Shown: positions 12,113 through 24,160, counted from the first letter of the stretch. The stretch: 44,690 bases of DNA from Glomus cerebriforme (GCA_003550305.1 QKYT01000664.1:19012-63701), one strand, 5' to 3'. The notes: generated by a model from the letters alone, not told the origin. Program-made: numbers and translations.

Positions 12113-15071
12113 TTATTCAAACATTAAATTATCATTATTGTTCATTTTCATTTCTTTTTCGCTTTTCTTTCTCTTTCTTATTCCTGTACTAAACGTTCTG
12201 TGATTTAAATTTTTATTTCCCCACCTCCATCTAATATATCTCTTATATTCAGGATGTGATATAACATCTCCTTCACATTTAGCAAATAATGGCAATCCCT
12301 TTTTCAGTCTACCATAAGTTTCAACAATAACCAAAAATAATGTAAGCATTGACGTTATAACGACCATATTTAATGAATTAACCTTACTTAACGGGAGTAA
12401 TAAACAGATTGTTCCAACTATGAACCTCAATAAAATTCGATGAGCCTAAGAAAGATAAATCCATTTTATCTATTTGATTTAATGATACAAAATATTATTA
12501 CGTGTATAAAGTTTACCTTTGGAATTCTTAGAAGATTAGCTTCGTCTAATCCTTTGTGTAGTACTCCAATTATTCCCAGACAATATAACGAAATTGCTAA
12601 TGTAGCACAATATAACCAAGATAATGCCAAAGGAAATTCCGTATTAGAATCAATTTCTTTTGTTGGATTTCCTTCAGCAGAAGGTTCCGTTACTAATGCA
12701 TGAGAACCAACTTCCATTATTGGAATATTTTGAGCACCGGGAAAATCACGAAGTTGCACAATTTTTCTTAATGAACCCCTATAAAATTGTAACCTTTTAA
12801 ATAAATGCTGCGTATTTTTGATTTGTTTAAAATTTTAGCAAAAAAAGGAAATTTACCCAAATGCAACCAACCCTACATTCTATATATAATAAAATACATT
12901 TTGTTAATAGAATATTTTTACTATAATTTTTTTTTTTAGTAATATAAAAAAAAATGAATTACCAACGGAAAATGAATCGTTCCAAATAAAAGACCTGTAA
13001 CAATATGCCTTCTTAAAGCATGTTGGAATTGTTTACTACCATCTACAACAAAATATATCCAATGTAGGTTATATGCAATTAATAATCCTAATATTGCCTA
13101 TTAAATATTTTAATCGGTATATTAGAAATAAATCATTTGATAAAAAAAAAAATTTTTAAAATAAATCAATTCAGACCTTCGCAAGTTGTCCATCGGGATG
13201 TGGATTAATACTCGTATACAATGTACTAAAAACCTATGCCATAAATTGATATATAATTTAGAAGGACGTGATAACGACGCATCCATATTCACATATACTT
13301 ACACCCTCACCCAAAGCTATTATTGCGAATAATCCTAATCTTTCACTATAGTGTTCAATATTCAAAGCAGGTCTATATTGTGATTCATCATATAATATGA
13401 ATATCTCTTTCCATTTCCATTGATATTCTGTACCACGTGTTCTCATTGCTTTATGTGGTGCATGATTTGCAATTTGTGAAGCTGGCGAGACAGGAGAGGA
13501 AGGTGATGATGCTGGAGTAGTTGGCGAAGTAGGTGAAGAAGTATCATTTATTGTATTTTCACGTGTCATATCAACAACAACTTCTTCATTTGTATTTGTT
13601 TTTCTTCCAGATAGAAAATATAATGGCAAAAGTTTAGACCATAACATCTCTATTTTAACAAAAAGTTAAATTTCTTAAAAAAAAAAAAAAGAATCACGTT
13701 TTTTCGAAAATAAAAAAAAAATTTACCAAATGCGATTGCAATATACATTGTTACAGTAATCCTATTACTTGGAACGAATATTGCTGCAGTCCAAATTACA
13801 CATGGAATAAAAACTCCCCACGCAGTATGCATAAATGATGCGCGAAATAATGGAATCCATGTTGCATGCAATATATGTAAAAACACGAATGCCATGCGCG
13901 CAATAACGTATGAAACTAAAGGATTTATTTTTTTTAAAAAAAAAAGATAAATAAATAAAATATTAATTTACTAATGTTAAGGTATTTTACTTACCAAGAT
14001 AAATTGATACGCTTTCATGGTATATATCTGATGCGTGTGTACCCATTGTAATAACAAATACCATCTCCTATATATTATTTAATAGTTTAGAATAGTTTAG
14101 ACCACTTTATTATGATATAAACAAAATAATAACTTTGGCTTACAAATAAAAAAAAAAACTTTTCAAATAAATCGTCTGAACTATAACGATTCATGTAAAA
14201 AACCATATCCAACCATATCTTATAAATAGGATAACTAAAAAAAAGGATGATTTTCTTTAGTTTACTACGTCATGTAAATATTAGCGGAATTCAATAATTA
14301 CAAATACTTACAAAGTTAAAATAAATTTTTCAATATTAGGACCAGAAATATCTTCAATTAAATCATCACTTAAATTTCCAATAACAGCTACAAATATCAA
14401 ATCCCAAAATAATTCCGTAAAACTAACTCTTCTTTCTTCAGCTTCTCTATGTAACTTACGATTGTGCCAATACTGTCTTATTTTAGGTTGTCTCATTATT
14501 CTATCAAATTTATGATCTTCATCATCAGTTGAATCATCATCATCAATTATTTCAAGGTTTTGTAATGGACCAAATGTATGTACTGTAGCATGAATTATTT
14601 GTTCCCCGTTTTTTGAGTTATTGTTATGACCTAATTGCGATAATTCTTTGGCAAGCGTATCAAGTTGATTTGATACGGATTCGGAACGTAACAAAGCTTC
14701 TTTACGTTCTTGTTCCAATTGCTCAGAATGTGATTTCAGTTCTTCGATCTTTGCTTTCAATGCTGCTATCTATTATTAATATTAGTGTAAATTATTATTA
14801 TCATGCAACGTCAAATTATCTATAGTACTTGTTTTAATTTACCTACATGTTTAGGACTGCCAATTACACAACAGCTAGGAGCTTCACCGCTCACAACATC
14901 ATCATCTTTATCAACAATCAACAATTTTGTACCTCCAATTTGTAGTTTCCTTGAATATTCTAATGGAACACTCTGATTTTCTTGTGTGACTACTATATCA
15001 AAATCATTTTTTGATGAAGTGCTCGGATTGTCTAATTCATTATTATTAATTTGGTCCGTCATGATGTTCAC
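12113..15071 (-). CDS. LtrA-family multipass membrane protein, copy 2
   Basis: Eleven exons: 15071-14843, 14765-14312, 14234-14144, 14067-13995, 13915-13727, 13649-13303, 13233-13177, 13097-12963, 12879-12857, 12778-12517 and 12445-12113. They total 2193 bases (730 aa), or 727 aa from the in-frame ATG at 15062. Exons 3, 4, 5, 7, 8 and 9 are identical in length to those of copy 1, and all intron phases agree. The coiled coil and DDDDSTDDED acidic patch precede FTELFWDLIFVAVIGNL (about residue 192). ERLGLFAIIALGEGV lies near residue 450, after a Ser/Pro-rich loop (TSPTTPASSPSSPVSPAS). The C-terminus is basic and Asn-rich, unlike copy 1. This is clearly a tandem duplicate; both copies look intact, so both are probably expressed. 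Membrane location and channel- or transporter-like topology are inferred; the function is unknown. Confidence 0.93.
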
Positions 15072-15606
15072 ATTTTGAAATTCTTTTCAACAATCAAATA
15101 TATATATATATTTATTTAATGGCGTTTTGTTCAACCGTTACTCAATAATTTTTATTTATATGATGAACAATTCTAATTTCTAAATTTAGGTACAAAAAAT
15201 TTCGTCAAGCTCCGATTAACGTTTATCAATTTTTTGAAAAAGAACTAGGAAGGTTGTACAATAAAATTCGAGAATTTTCATTGTCACTCAATCAAAGTTT
15301 ATTATTAATTGGTAAATGATTGAAATAATTAAATTAATTGTGTTACTTGAAAGTTGTTTCAAAAAAAAAAAAAAAAATTATTATTATTAGATTTTCCCAT
15401 GTGAAAAAAAAAAAAAATTTTATATTATAAAGATTTTCTCCCCACATATTATACAGTTACATAACAACTTATTACATTGTAGGGAGAATATTTACGCGTA
15501 ATGCGTAAAATCCAAAAGTTTTATTTATAAAACGGTCTAACTAATTCAATTTTTAATTTTTCTAATTGTAATAAAATTTTCTATTAGCTTATATTATTTA
15601 TTGATT
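15072..15606. other. intergenic spacer
   Basis: Upstream DNA of LtrA copy 2, with a TATATATATATATTTATTT tract near 15098, and downstream DNA of the fucosyltransferase gene. It holds several A and T runs (for example 15361-15377). No gene is seen. Confidence 0.5.
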
Positions 15607-17141
15607 TTAAATTACACGTGTCCATAAATATGAAGTATTCTTAATTTTTGTATTTCCAGATTTTATCATTCTCTCTCTAGCGTGTCTAATACGTCTCGTA
15701 TATCTACTTTGCGTTCTTGCGCAACCTTTAGGTCCGGAGACAAACCAATCAGCATTAATTAAAATCAATTTATCTAAAATTCCTTGTATTCCACTTCCTT
15801 CTAATTCATTCTTAATATCTTTATCTTGATCATTCTTATAATCATCCAAAGCATTCAAAGATACCCAAGTATTTAAATCAATAGTACTATTAAGTATACG
15901 CATAGCTTGATGATGTTCCTCTGTAATATGATAAAAACTAGCGGATTGTGGATTTCCTCTTAAAGGATAATCGGTAGCAAGGTAAACATTATCAATCTTA
16001 TGATCTCTAGAAAAATCCTTTATCCAATCAACTAAATTTTGTGAACATTTTGTCATTAATCTAATATTACTATTTTCAACCCTCCAATGAATTGCAAGAT
16101 AATTTCCAAGTTTTTTTGTAATATTTTGTTGAATATTAACTAATTTTTTTGAATAAGGTATGACAGGAAATTTTACCATATCACCAAATAAAAGCATAGG
16201 TAAATTATGTTTCATTAATAATACTTTAGCATCAGTTTGTAATTCTCTTATCATAAAATTTTCAACTTTAGTATAATTTTCCGTAGGTGGATATAATACA
16301 TTTACACCTAAATAAATTTTTTTAAATATTGTAGTAGAATTTAATATTAAATCAAATTTATATAAACATTCTTTATTCCTTAAAGAATTAATCTTTGGTT
16401 CTTCATATTCAACTACGAATGGTTTTTCTCTAGGTGCGATATGAGCGTGAAGTGTATCAGGTTTTTCATCTAATTCTTTTGTCCATTTCATAAAATCTAA
16501 TTGAGATATAAATTGTACTGTAGGAAAGATTTCTTGTAAGCCTTCCACATCATAATAAAATGAAAATGGAAATGGTTTACACATGAACATTCTTGATGAA
16601 CCAACATTCGGTAGGACGATTGTACGATTTATACGTTGAGCAATTTGTATGAATGATTCGAAATGCATATTCGCTTGAGATTCTTGTTCTAGAGGATGAT
16701 ATGCCAAAAGGAATTTACATTCATCCTTGCCGCAATATTTTCGATTGATTATAACGTCGTGTGATAATTCTTGAACGAGTGGATCATTTATATTTCCTTT
16801 CTCGGGTATTTCCATAGTCTAAACCGAAGAAAAAGAAAAAATAAAGAATCAATTAATACTCTCGAAAGAACATGACTGAAAAAAAACTTTTTTTGAATAC
16901 TCACGCTATCATCATTAGGCATAATCGTGATAGAAATGTTGGTGGTAATAGAAGGTTCATTTTCATCATAAAATTTTAATTGGTCATAACATAAATTAAC
17001 AAGTAAATTAGATAATACTAATATAAAAAATATAATAATCGTCAATTTCTTAGTACAAGAGTAGGCGAATGAAATTTGTTTTTGATTGACTTTTACATTA
17101 TTATTATTATTGATGTATTTGTTATTAGAATTACTTGACAT
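15607..17141 (-). CDS. O-fucosyltransferase-like type II membrane protein
   Basis: Two exons, 17141-16905 (79 aa) and 16818-15607 (403 aa plus stop), joined in phase 0 across an 86-bp intron with a GTGAGT donor and TTTAG acceptor; total 482 aa. The ATG at 17141 gives a short Asn-rich cytosolic tail, then one hydrophobic segment (LTIIIFFILVLSNLLVNL) at about residues 33-50, the usual layout of a Golgi type II glycosyltransferase. The lumenal part carries LLAYHPLEQESQANMHFESF, RTIVLPNVGSSRM, AIHWRVE (about residue 321), VYLATDYPL and a C-terminal FVSGPKGCARTQSRYTRRIR block. These match GDP-fucose O-fucosyltransferase-like proteins of fungi, with the HWR arginine expected to contact the donor sugar. 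There are several N-glycosylation sequons. The actual substrate is not predictable. An upstream ATG at 17363 is not favoured, since it would add 74 residues rich in Lys/Phe runs. Confidence 0.87.
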
Positions 17142-17987
17142 TTTTATTATTATTGTTGTTATATACGTAAAAAAATTGAATTGAGAGAAAAATATAAATA
17201 ACAGAAAGAGAAGAGGAAAAAAAATTAGAATTTTTGAATTTTTGAATTTTTTTTTTTTTTTTTTTGTCTCTCCCCTTATTAAAAAAACTATTTTAATCGT
17301 GTTTAAATAATTTCCAAATGAAACAATAATGTTATTTAGGCAAAAAGTATGCGTACCCGCCAAATTTCAAATTTTACAAATGTAACACACAACTCTTGCC
17401 AAGATTGCCAAGACTCACAATTGTCGATTGTTTATTCGTTTATTCATTTCCAATTAAGACGATAAATAAATAATGAGGGTTAGAATTTAGTCTCTTTTCG
17501 TTAGATTTAAAATGGAATGATTAACCATTAATTATATAACACCGCATTTATTTTGCATTGTAATACGCTTTTAGTTTTGGATTTCAAAAAAAAAAAAAAA
17601 AGAATTCGATAACTTAAATATATAAACGCACTAGGAAGGGTTAGGAATTTCATTTATATTTTTTTAATAATATAGGTTACATAAACCTCCTTAACACAGT
17701 TTCGAAATTGTTTATTATTAAAAATTTTAGTCAAATCCTTTCCTTTTTTTCACATGAATTCGATCTTGACATCTACAGTAAATATTTATGGGTTGATTAT
17801 GTGTAACAATTTCACGTGATTTTATTAATAGAAAATCTTTTTCAAAAAAAAACAATGTTTCAAGTTATAAAAAAAAATTCATAATTAAGTTTGTATCACA
17901 ACAATTCCTATTTATAAAATTCAAAATTATATATAAAAAAAAAAATTCTAAAAAAGATTCCATGGATTACATCATTTTGTTTATTAT
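17142..17987. other. intergenic spacer
   Basis: Promoter side of the fucosyltransferase gene, including a long T run near 17248-17265, and the 3' side of the F-box gene. A TTCACGTGAT motif is present at 17811-17820. No gene is supported. Confidence 0.5.
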
Positions 17988-19784
17988 TTAATATTCATAA
18001 AATGGATTAATAAAATCTATAGGATCAGTAATATCAGGTATAGATCTCATCAATTCTTCTAAAGAATCATAACCAGAATATTCATTTATACTATTATTAT
18101 TAGAAAGAAAATAATCATCATTTAAATAATTACTATTAAAACTAAACTTTCTTAACGATTTTCTTTGTTCAAAATATTCTAATAATACTTTAAAATGATG
18201 ATGAGTTATTAAATCTTTATTATGAAAAGCTATTTCATTCAACGAAGCCCTACATTTTTCCAACAAGAAAATTTTCAATTCATTACTTGATATCAATAAA
18301 TCAAATTCCAAAATTTTTAAAGTAATAGGAATTTGATTAACTAAATCCCAAATGATATTTTCATTAAAATATATATGATATTTATCATTTAATGAAGTAT
18401 TGATGGGAGGTTTTTCGGAAGCTTTTAATTTTAAATGATATAAATTTTGTAAATCTGATATTAATCTTAAACATGAAATCAAATTATTATTATCAATAAT
18501 TAAAGATAAATGTGTTATATTTGGACAATTTAAAGAAATTGTTGGAATAAAATTATTAGATAAAGAAAATACTGTAAGAGTTTCAACAGATTTGTTCGAA
18601 CATTCTAATAATATTTGTAATACTTTGTAAGAATCATCAGAACGATGTGGATAACCATCTTTTGGTAAGAAAAAGATATTTTTAAGATTAAATTTGATAA
18701 TAGTATTCTTTGAGATAGATTCAAACGTAATTTTATCTTCTTTTGTTAAAATATGATTATTATTATCATTATCAACGAGATAATCTTGATAAGGAACTAT
18801 TGGTAATTCTATCGTTTCCAAACATTTTAATTCTAATATTAAAAGAAAGAAATGATCGATCGTGATTTGAAATTCCAATCTTAAGAAAGTTAAACAATGA
18901 GCTTGTGTGATTAAAGAAGGATGAAATCTCTTATAAGTAAAAGAATCTGTAAAATCTGAAATATCTAAAGTCTTTAAATTTTTTTGTTGTTCAATAACTT
19001 TTGAAAGTAATTTCATAATTTCTTTAGAATCACTAGTAGGTATAAAAGGTTTATAATCTAAACAAAGACATTTAATATTTTTATTATTTAAAATAAGGGA
19101 TGTTAAAAGATTTTTTGTTAAAGAAATTAAATGATTTAATTCATCAAAATTATCAAAATCATTAAAATCAAATTGTTCAAAATGATATTCTATATCAAAT
19201 TCTTGAATTTGTGATAATACATCAATAGAACCATTATAAGTTGTAACATCAACAAATTTAATATTTTCATCATTGATTAAATACATTGTATGATAATTAA
19301 TATGAAAGAAAAAATTTTTCATTTTATTAACTTGATTAAAAAATAAATTTCCAAAAATTTCATTTGTAAGAATTTCTTGAGTTTCTTGTTTTTGAATTGA
19401 ATTATTTTCATCAGACCAACAATTTATTGAATAAATAATTCTTATATATTCAAAATCAATAAGAAATTTATGATATTCAACTGAAGATGATGATGATGAA
19501 TAATTATCATTTGTTTTAGTTAAAATATTTTCACAAAGTAAATAATTGATACGATCTTGTGGAAGACATTTTATAAATGTTTGTATAATTAATGATAATT
19601 TATTGGTAGGAAGGGTAAAAGAAAATGGATTACTCCATAATTTTGGTATAATTAAATGAAAGCAAAAATGATTAACAAATAAACATGAATATAATGTTTG
19701 TTTATCTTCAATAAATTGAAGTATATCAGATATACAATCAGCTGGTAATATTACTGTAGGTTTATTAAAGTAAGACATTTTCAA
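17988..19784 (-). CDS. F-box protein with leucine-rich C-terminus
   Basis: A single uninterrupted exon of 598 codons. A second Met two codons later (MSYFNK) is an equally good start. Residues about 14-55 form the F-box: LPADCISDILQFIEDKQTLY, then SCLFVNHFCFHLIIPKLWSN and PF. This is the usual opening of fungal F-box proteins, which bind SKP1 and recruit substrates to SCF ubiquitin ligases. The remaining ~540 residues have irregular leucine-rich repeat character (LKTLDISDF, LKCLETIELPIV, LNCPNITHLSLIID, LKILEFDLLI), consistent with a substrate-binding surface. A poly-Ser stretch lies near residue 100. A broken relative lies at 3213-4829 on the opposite strand. The family call is secure; the substrate is unknown. 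Confidence 0.92.
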   Translation of the reverse strand: MKMSYFNKPTVILPADCISDILQFIEDKQTLYSCLFVNHFCFHLIIPKLWSNPFSFTLPTNKLSLIIQTFIKCLPQDRINYLLCENILTKTNDNYSSSSSSVEYHKFLIDFEYIRIIYSINCWSDENNSIQKQETQEILTNEIFGNLFFNQVNKMKNFFFHINYHTMYLINDENIKFVDVTTYNGSIDVLSQIQEFDIEYHFEQFDFNDFDNFDELNHLISLTKNLLTSLILNNKNIKCLCLDYKPFIPTSDSKEIMKLLSKVIEQQKNLKTLDISDFTDSFTYKRFHPSLITQAHCLTFLRLEFQITIDHFFLLILELKCLETIELPIVPYQDYLVDNDNNNHILTKEDKITFESISKNTIIKFNLKNIFFLPKDGYPHRSDDSYKVLQILLECSNKSVETLTVFSLSNNFIPTISLNCPNITHLSLIIDNNNLISCLRLISDLQNLYHLKLKASEKPPINTSLNDKYHIYFNENIIWDLVNQIPITLKILEFDLLISSNELKIFLLEKCRASLNEIAFHNKDLITHHHFKVLLEYFEQRKSLRKFSFNSNYLNDDYFLSNNNSINEYSGYDSLEELMRSIPDITDPIDFINPFYEY

Positions 19785-21825
19785 AATTTAAAAAAATTCT
19801 AACAAAAGGAGTGAAAATTTCCGATACAACAGAACTATTTATGTTGGTTTTTTTTTTATTTTTATTTATTTATATTTCTGTACGCCAATTCTGTCGGTAA
19901 TCATTCGGAGCACTGCGTTGGTGTTACACGACTAACTTGCATATGCATGAATTGATCCACTAGCCTAGCGGGATGTAAAATCTACTAAGCCACATTATAG
20001 GAATTATTACGAATGAATAATCATTGTAAAATCATAAAAAAATTTTGATGACCAAAACTTAGTTTCGATAAAGACTTTTTTTTTTTTTGTATTTTATTTA
20101 ATTTAAAAATTTTAAAATATTTTTATTTGAGCAAAGTATTAAACTAATTTTCTCAATTAATTTCTAAATCATTTAGGATTATCGATCTTTTGTATGTATG
20201 TATTTATGTATGTATTATATTTTATTTATTTTATTTGATAAATGATAAACTATTATTAGGAAGTGAGATCATTCAGATCATTCATATGTCAATTATGACT
20301 GGAATAAAAGTCACGTGTAATTATTCTCTATCGAATTAATAATACTTTACCAATTACATTATACAAAATAAAATAAAAAAATACCTCATTTGATATATGA
20401 TATATATATGGTTTCATTGTATATTTTCTAAATACGAAAGACAATTGAAATTTTTATAATGAAATCAAATGATCTCATGATCTTCCAAATAACGAGACCA
20501 ATGATTTTGCAACAAGGATATAAATGATATATCGTAAAAGGAAAAAAAATAAACAAATGAGAATGTATGTATAATTTTTTAATTTTTTAAAAAGAATTAT
20601 TCCCTGTTTTAATATAAAATCCGATCCATATTTAGTGCAGCGCAAAAAAAAAAGATGAACGACTTGTGTAATCATATGGATGCGTCATGAACATCTGGAT
20701 AAAAGGTTAGATCTGATTGATTTGTACGAGTTTTATAAATTAATGTATGAAACATTAAAGGGTTGCTTTAAATTATACCGCAACGAACACAAATTAAAAA
20801 TAAATTCTCATGAAAATAATAACCTGATCCTAAATGTGTCGCAGCGAAATTATTGCGTCAAAGGTTTACAAAAATGCCCTAGTGTATTTACATGATTTAA
20901 AGTAATACAATATATTTTCTGTACCCCAACTTCCTACTACCTTAAAAATGCTTAAATCATTTCAATTTAGATGAAGATCGTTTCCAAAATTGTATAACAA
21001 GTACCCTTTACTCCTAAATATATATATTGCGTAAAGATCTGCATAAAATACTCAATCGGATTGGATAGTAAATGTATTAAATCCAATCATTCTTCTACAT
21101 CATTTTAGTTTGGATTCAATTGAAACTATTTGCCCTAAAAGAATATTTATGCATTTATAGGAATAGATCCGTATCTAAATGAACAGTAAATTTTGGGTTA
21201 ACAATCTCCGGAATTACGGGAATCTAGTAAATTATTATGGTAGAATACTGATATTTATTTTACACGTAAAATTATAAATTTTATTTAGCAAAGAAAGAGT
21301 AAACGATTCGGGGAGGTATCCAACATTACGAAAAGTAATATATCCCAAATAAAGATACCATTTTGTATTTCAATTTTCATGATTTTTTTCTGGTGGAGGA
21401 TGATAGAGGATTTGGTAGTGATTCTGCATCAAAATAATCGTTGATAATATCAGATATTGTAAAATCAATTCTTGAAATTTTATTCTAATATTAAACAATC
21501 AACATGTTTTAATTAAGTACTTTAAAGTCAAATATTAGAAATTTATATCAACTTGCGTCTAATTGGTTGTTGGAGACTCAAATATTTTACTTGGTATTAT
21601 CACCTCAAATGTTAATCAAGGGTTTAATTAGTACCGTTTGGATCTTTCCTATTTTTACAAGGTTTAAATAAAGTGATTACATACAATTAGTAAATGTATT
21701 AAATGTATATCAAAGTAATCAAACCTGAATTAAAAGGATTTATATTCTTTTATTAATGTAAATTTATTATTAAAAACTATTCTGCTATACTTTATTTATT
21801 ACATCAAATTATTTTTTTTTTTAAA
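19785..21825. other. intergenic region with small relics
   Basis: Starts with the F-box gene promoter. A 71-codon open frame (20680-20895, plus) is unrecognised and probably not a gene. Around 21165-21225, minus-strand sequence reads NSGDC and then PKFTVHLDT, resembling a scrap of the SPRY domain of the neighbouring BTB genes. A CACGTG motif is at about 20313. The rest is A+T-rich without coding signal. Confidence 0.45.
21165..21225 (-). pseudogene. SPRY-domain scrap
   Basis: In one minus-strand frame the sequence gives NSGDC, a stop, then PKFTVHLDT. The intact copies have NSGNWINNYCPKFG and VTVHLNMN at this place. It may be a far-downstream remnant of the pseudogene at 21826-23141 or of another copy. 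Too short for certainty. Confidence 0.4.
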
Positions 21826-23141
21826 CTATTTCTTATTACCTCGGGGGGTTTTTTTTATTCTAGTATCAATTTGAAAGATATCCTTAATTCGAATACGTGT
21901 AGGACGCGCTAATCTTAGTGTTGGATGAAGCTTTGATGGTAAATTATTCCATCTTGATACTTCCGGATACTTTATACCATTGACTGTGAAAGCACAAGTT
22001 CTTCTATTCATATCTAAATGAACAGTAATTTTTTGTTCCACTGTTATTAAATTATGGACAATATTCACTCCTCCCAGTAGAATTCCAACGATGACCATTG
22101 GACTATAACTTCCATACGTAATTTGTCTCATCAGTTTCACAATTAAAGTTTTCTGCACATACTCCAACCCAAGGATAAAAATCACATTTCTTAAAAATGA
22201 TATCCCATTCAAAAATACCTTCGTTTTCTAATATAATTTTAAATTTAACAGCTCTTTGATGCACGTACAACTTTTCCATGATCCCCAATAATAAGATTTT
22301 AATCCACATGTTAAATATGAACATCAGGTATTCCACGAGTATCATTAAAATCTGAATCATTTGATAGTATTTCATCTCGATGAACATTAAACATTTCAGT
22401 TGGAAAGTTGGAATTATTCTTAATGGTTCAATTATATAGCTAATATTTTACTTTTAATTCGCTTGAAGTCAATAAATTTAATCAATGTTTTCAATTTTTT
22501 AGCAACTTTTTGATGATCGATAATAAATTTATCACTGTGTTGATTGGTTCTCCATTTGTTCTAAGGTTGGTAGTTGTTTCATAATTTACAGCCAGAATAC
22601 TGTGCAATATCGAAAAACTTCATACAAAGAGTTTTTTTATTTCATATGTATAAGAGATATTGAAGTGCCTTGATAGATAATCGACCAAATTCAATAACAT
22701 TTAATGGAATAGTTGCTACGAGTTCAACTAATAAATTAAGAAAATTATTCTCTGATGATGGCATGGTTTTCACAAATTCAGATAATAATTCCGGTAAATA
22801 ACTTCCTTTTCTAAAATATTTTGAAGAATACTCATAATAAAATTCCGAAAGGTTGGTAGCTGAAAATAATCCGCAATATGAAAAACTTCACTTATATTAT
22901 TTATATTTAAAGATACTGCTTTAATTGATCCTATGTAAATATATTCTAATATAATTCCATTACAAAACAACTAATTATTGGAAAATAAATTTGATTTTCA
23001 TAACTTTCCTTCATTCCATTATAAAGTTGTCCTAGAACCATATAATTTCTTTTTATCACTACATAAAATTTCTATATCACTATACTTTGGGTCATTTATC
23101 AACAATCTTAAATCTTGTTCTAACGAATATCCTTTCGTTAT
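21826..23141 (-). pseudogene. decayed BTB-BACK-SPRY gene copy
   Basis: This is a degenerate paralogue of the gene at 24240-25652, on the same strand and directly downstream of it. Its start codon is ATA (23141-23139) where the intact copy at 33965 has ATG, followed by TKGYSLEQDLRLLINDPKYS. The BTB part is open until a deletion of about 40 bases removes the stretch equivalent to AILAARSEVFDGL. BACK remnants lie at 22400-22970, and SPRY remnants at 21826-22387 (FEWDIIFKKCDFYPWVGVCA, then VHLDMNRRTCAFTVNGIKYP and WNNLPSKLHP). There are several frameshifts. With the start codon lost and the BTB core deleted, no functional adaptor can be made. The order and orientation suggest a tandem duplicate of the adjacent intact gene. 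Confidence 0.9.
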
Positions 23142-23364
23142 TCTGATAAATTTTTTTTAATAAAGAGAGTGTGATGTGGAAAAAAAAATTGTTACGCTCA
23201 TCAAGTCATGTTGATGAAATATTTTCTATGTCGTACTCAATCGCAGGACACTAAAGTTAAATTATTCTATTATTTTTTTTCGAAATATTCATTAGAAAAA
23301 GAAAGGAAAAAAATTTTATATACTAATTTTAGCAGTAAGATCAAATTTCTTTTTAATAATTAAT

Positions 23365-23605
23365 TTTGTAATGGAAATTATAGAATATGTTTATATACAA
23401 GAAATAAATCTTTCTATGTTGAGATTATTTTCGATTACCGGGATTTTAATTATTTACCGGAATTATACGCTGTTACCAAAATAATATTCTCATAAACTAT
23501 TCCATTATATTAATAAATTTCATCTTGTAAGAACTCTGAAATATGAAGATATAGTGCTATACTAGCAATAAATCAAGTTTTCAACAATACATATAAATCT
23601 CATGG
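23365..23605 (+). pseudogene. BTB-BACK fragment, opposite strand
   Basis: Plus-strand sequence reads MEIIEYVYIQ, then an out-of-frame DYFQLP-like stretch, then SEI, a stop, and RYSAILAINQVFNNTYKS at about 23535-23603. The last part clearly matches YEVFRYSAILAAKQVSDDAYET of the intact BTB gene. The DNA between is shortened relative to the intact gene. It is a small relic in the opposite orientation to the two neighbouring copies. Confidence 0.75.
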
Positions 23606-23830
23606 AAGGGTTATCAGCGTACAGTAGAATCTTTCAGTCGAATTACACAGCTGAAATCAGTAATTTATGTTTATACTGTGGATCATTTTATAGGTCACGG
23701 GAAATCGGCACGGCTCTACGCATTTTTTCAGGGCTGGTGCTGTATAATTCTGGCTGGCGTTATCCCAAAAAGGAGATATCTACAAATTATTTTCACTGAT
23801 TCTACGAAAGTTTAAAGACCTGACGCTAAT
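23603..23830 (+). repeat. higher-GC inserted segment, possible repeat fragment
   Basis: From about 23603 to 23830 the base composition rises abruptly (GCACGGCTCTACGC, AGGGCTGGTGCTG, GGCTGGCGTTATCCC). A 65-codon frame is open across it but is not recognised. It directly abuts the BTB fragment. It is likely a piece of a dispersed repeat inserted there; no terminal repeats or target-site duplication were found by eye. Confidence 0.35.
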
Positions 23831-24160
23831 GAATAAATTGCAGTCAATGGCATTGTTGAATTCTTATAAGAATTTTTTATTTTATTTACTGCCCTATACA
23901 TAAAGTCACAAACCAAGGTTATTATATCACTCATTTGAATTATATAGTCAATTTCAATAAAATAATAAAATGTTAATTTTAGGTAGGAACGAAAAACACT
24001 TTATGATTATATGAATGCACAAGAAATTTAAAAAATCACGATTACAAATATTCCATATTTTTAAGAATTAAGCTTCAAATATAAAAATATGAAATGATCT
24101 TGAAATATTAATAACTTTCACGTGATTCACTAAATATTTAATTATGTGTTTAAAATAAAA

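Noticed and set aside
16788..17363. 191-codon frame starting at 17363
   Set aside because: Its first 74 codons are Lys/Phe runs read from homopolymers, and its last part reads through the intron; the real exon is 17141-16905.
20680..20895. 71-codon plus-strand open frame as a small gene
   Set aside because: Unrecognised, no splice or family signal, and of a length expected by chance.
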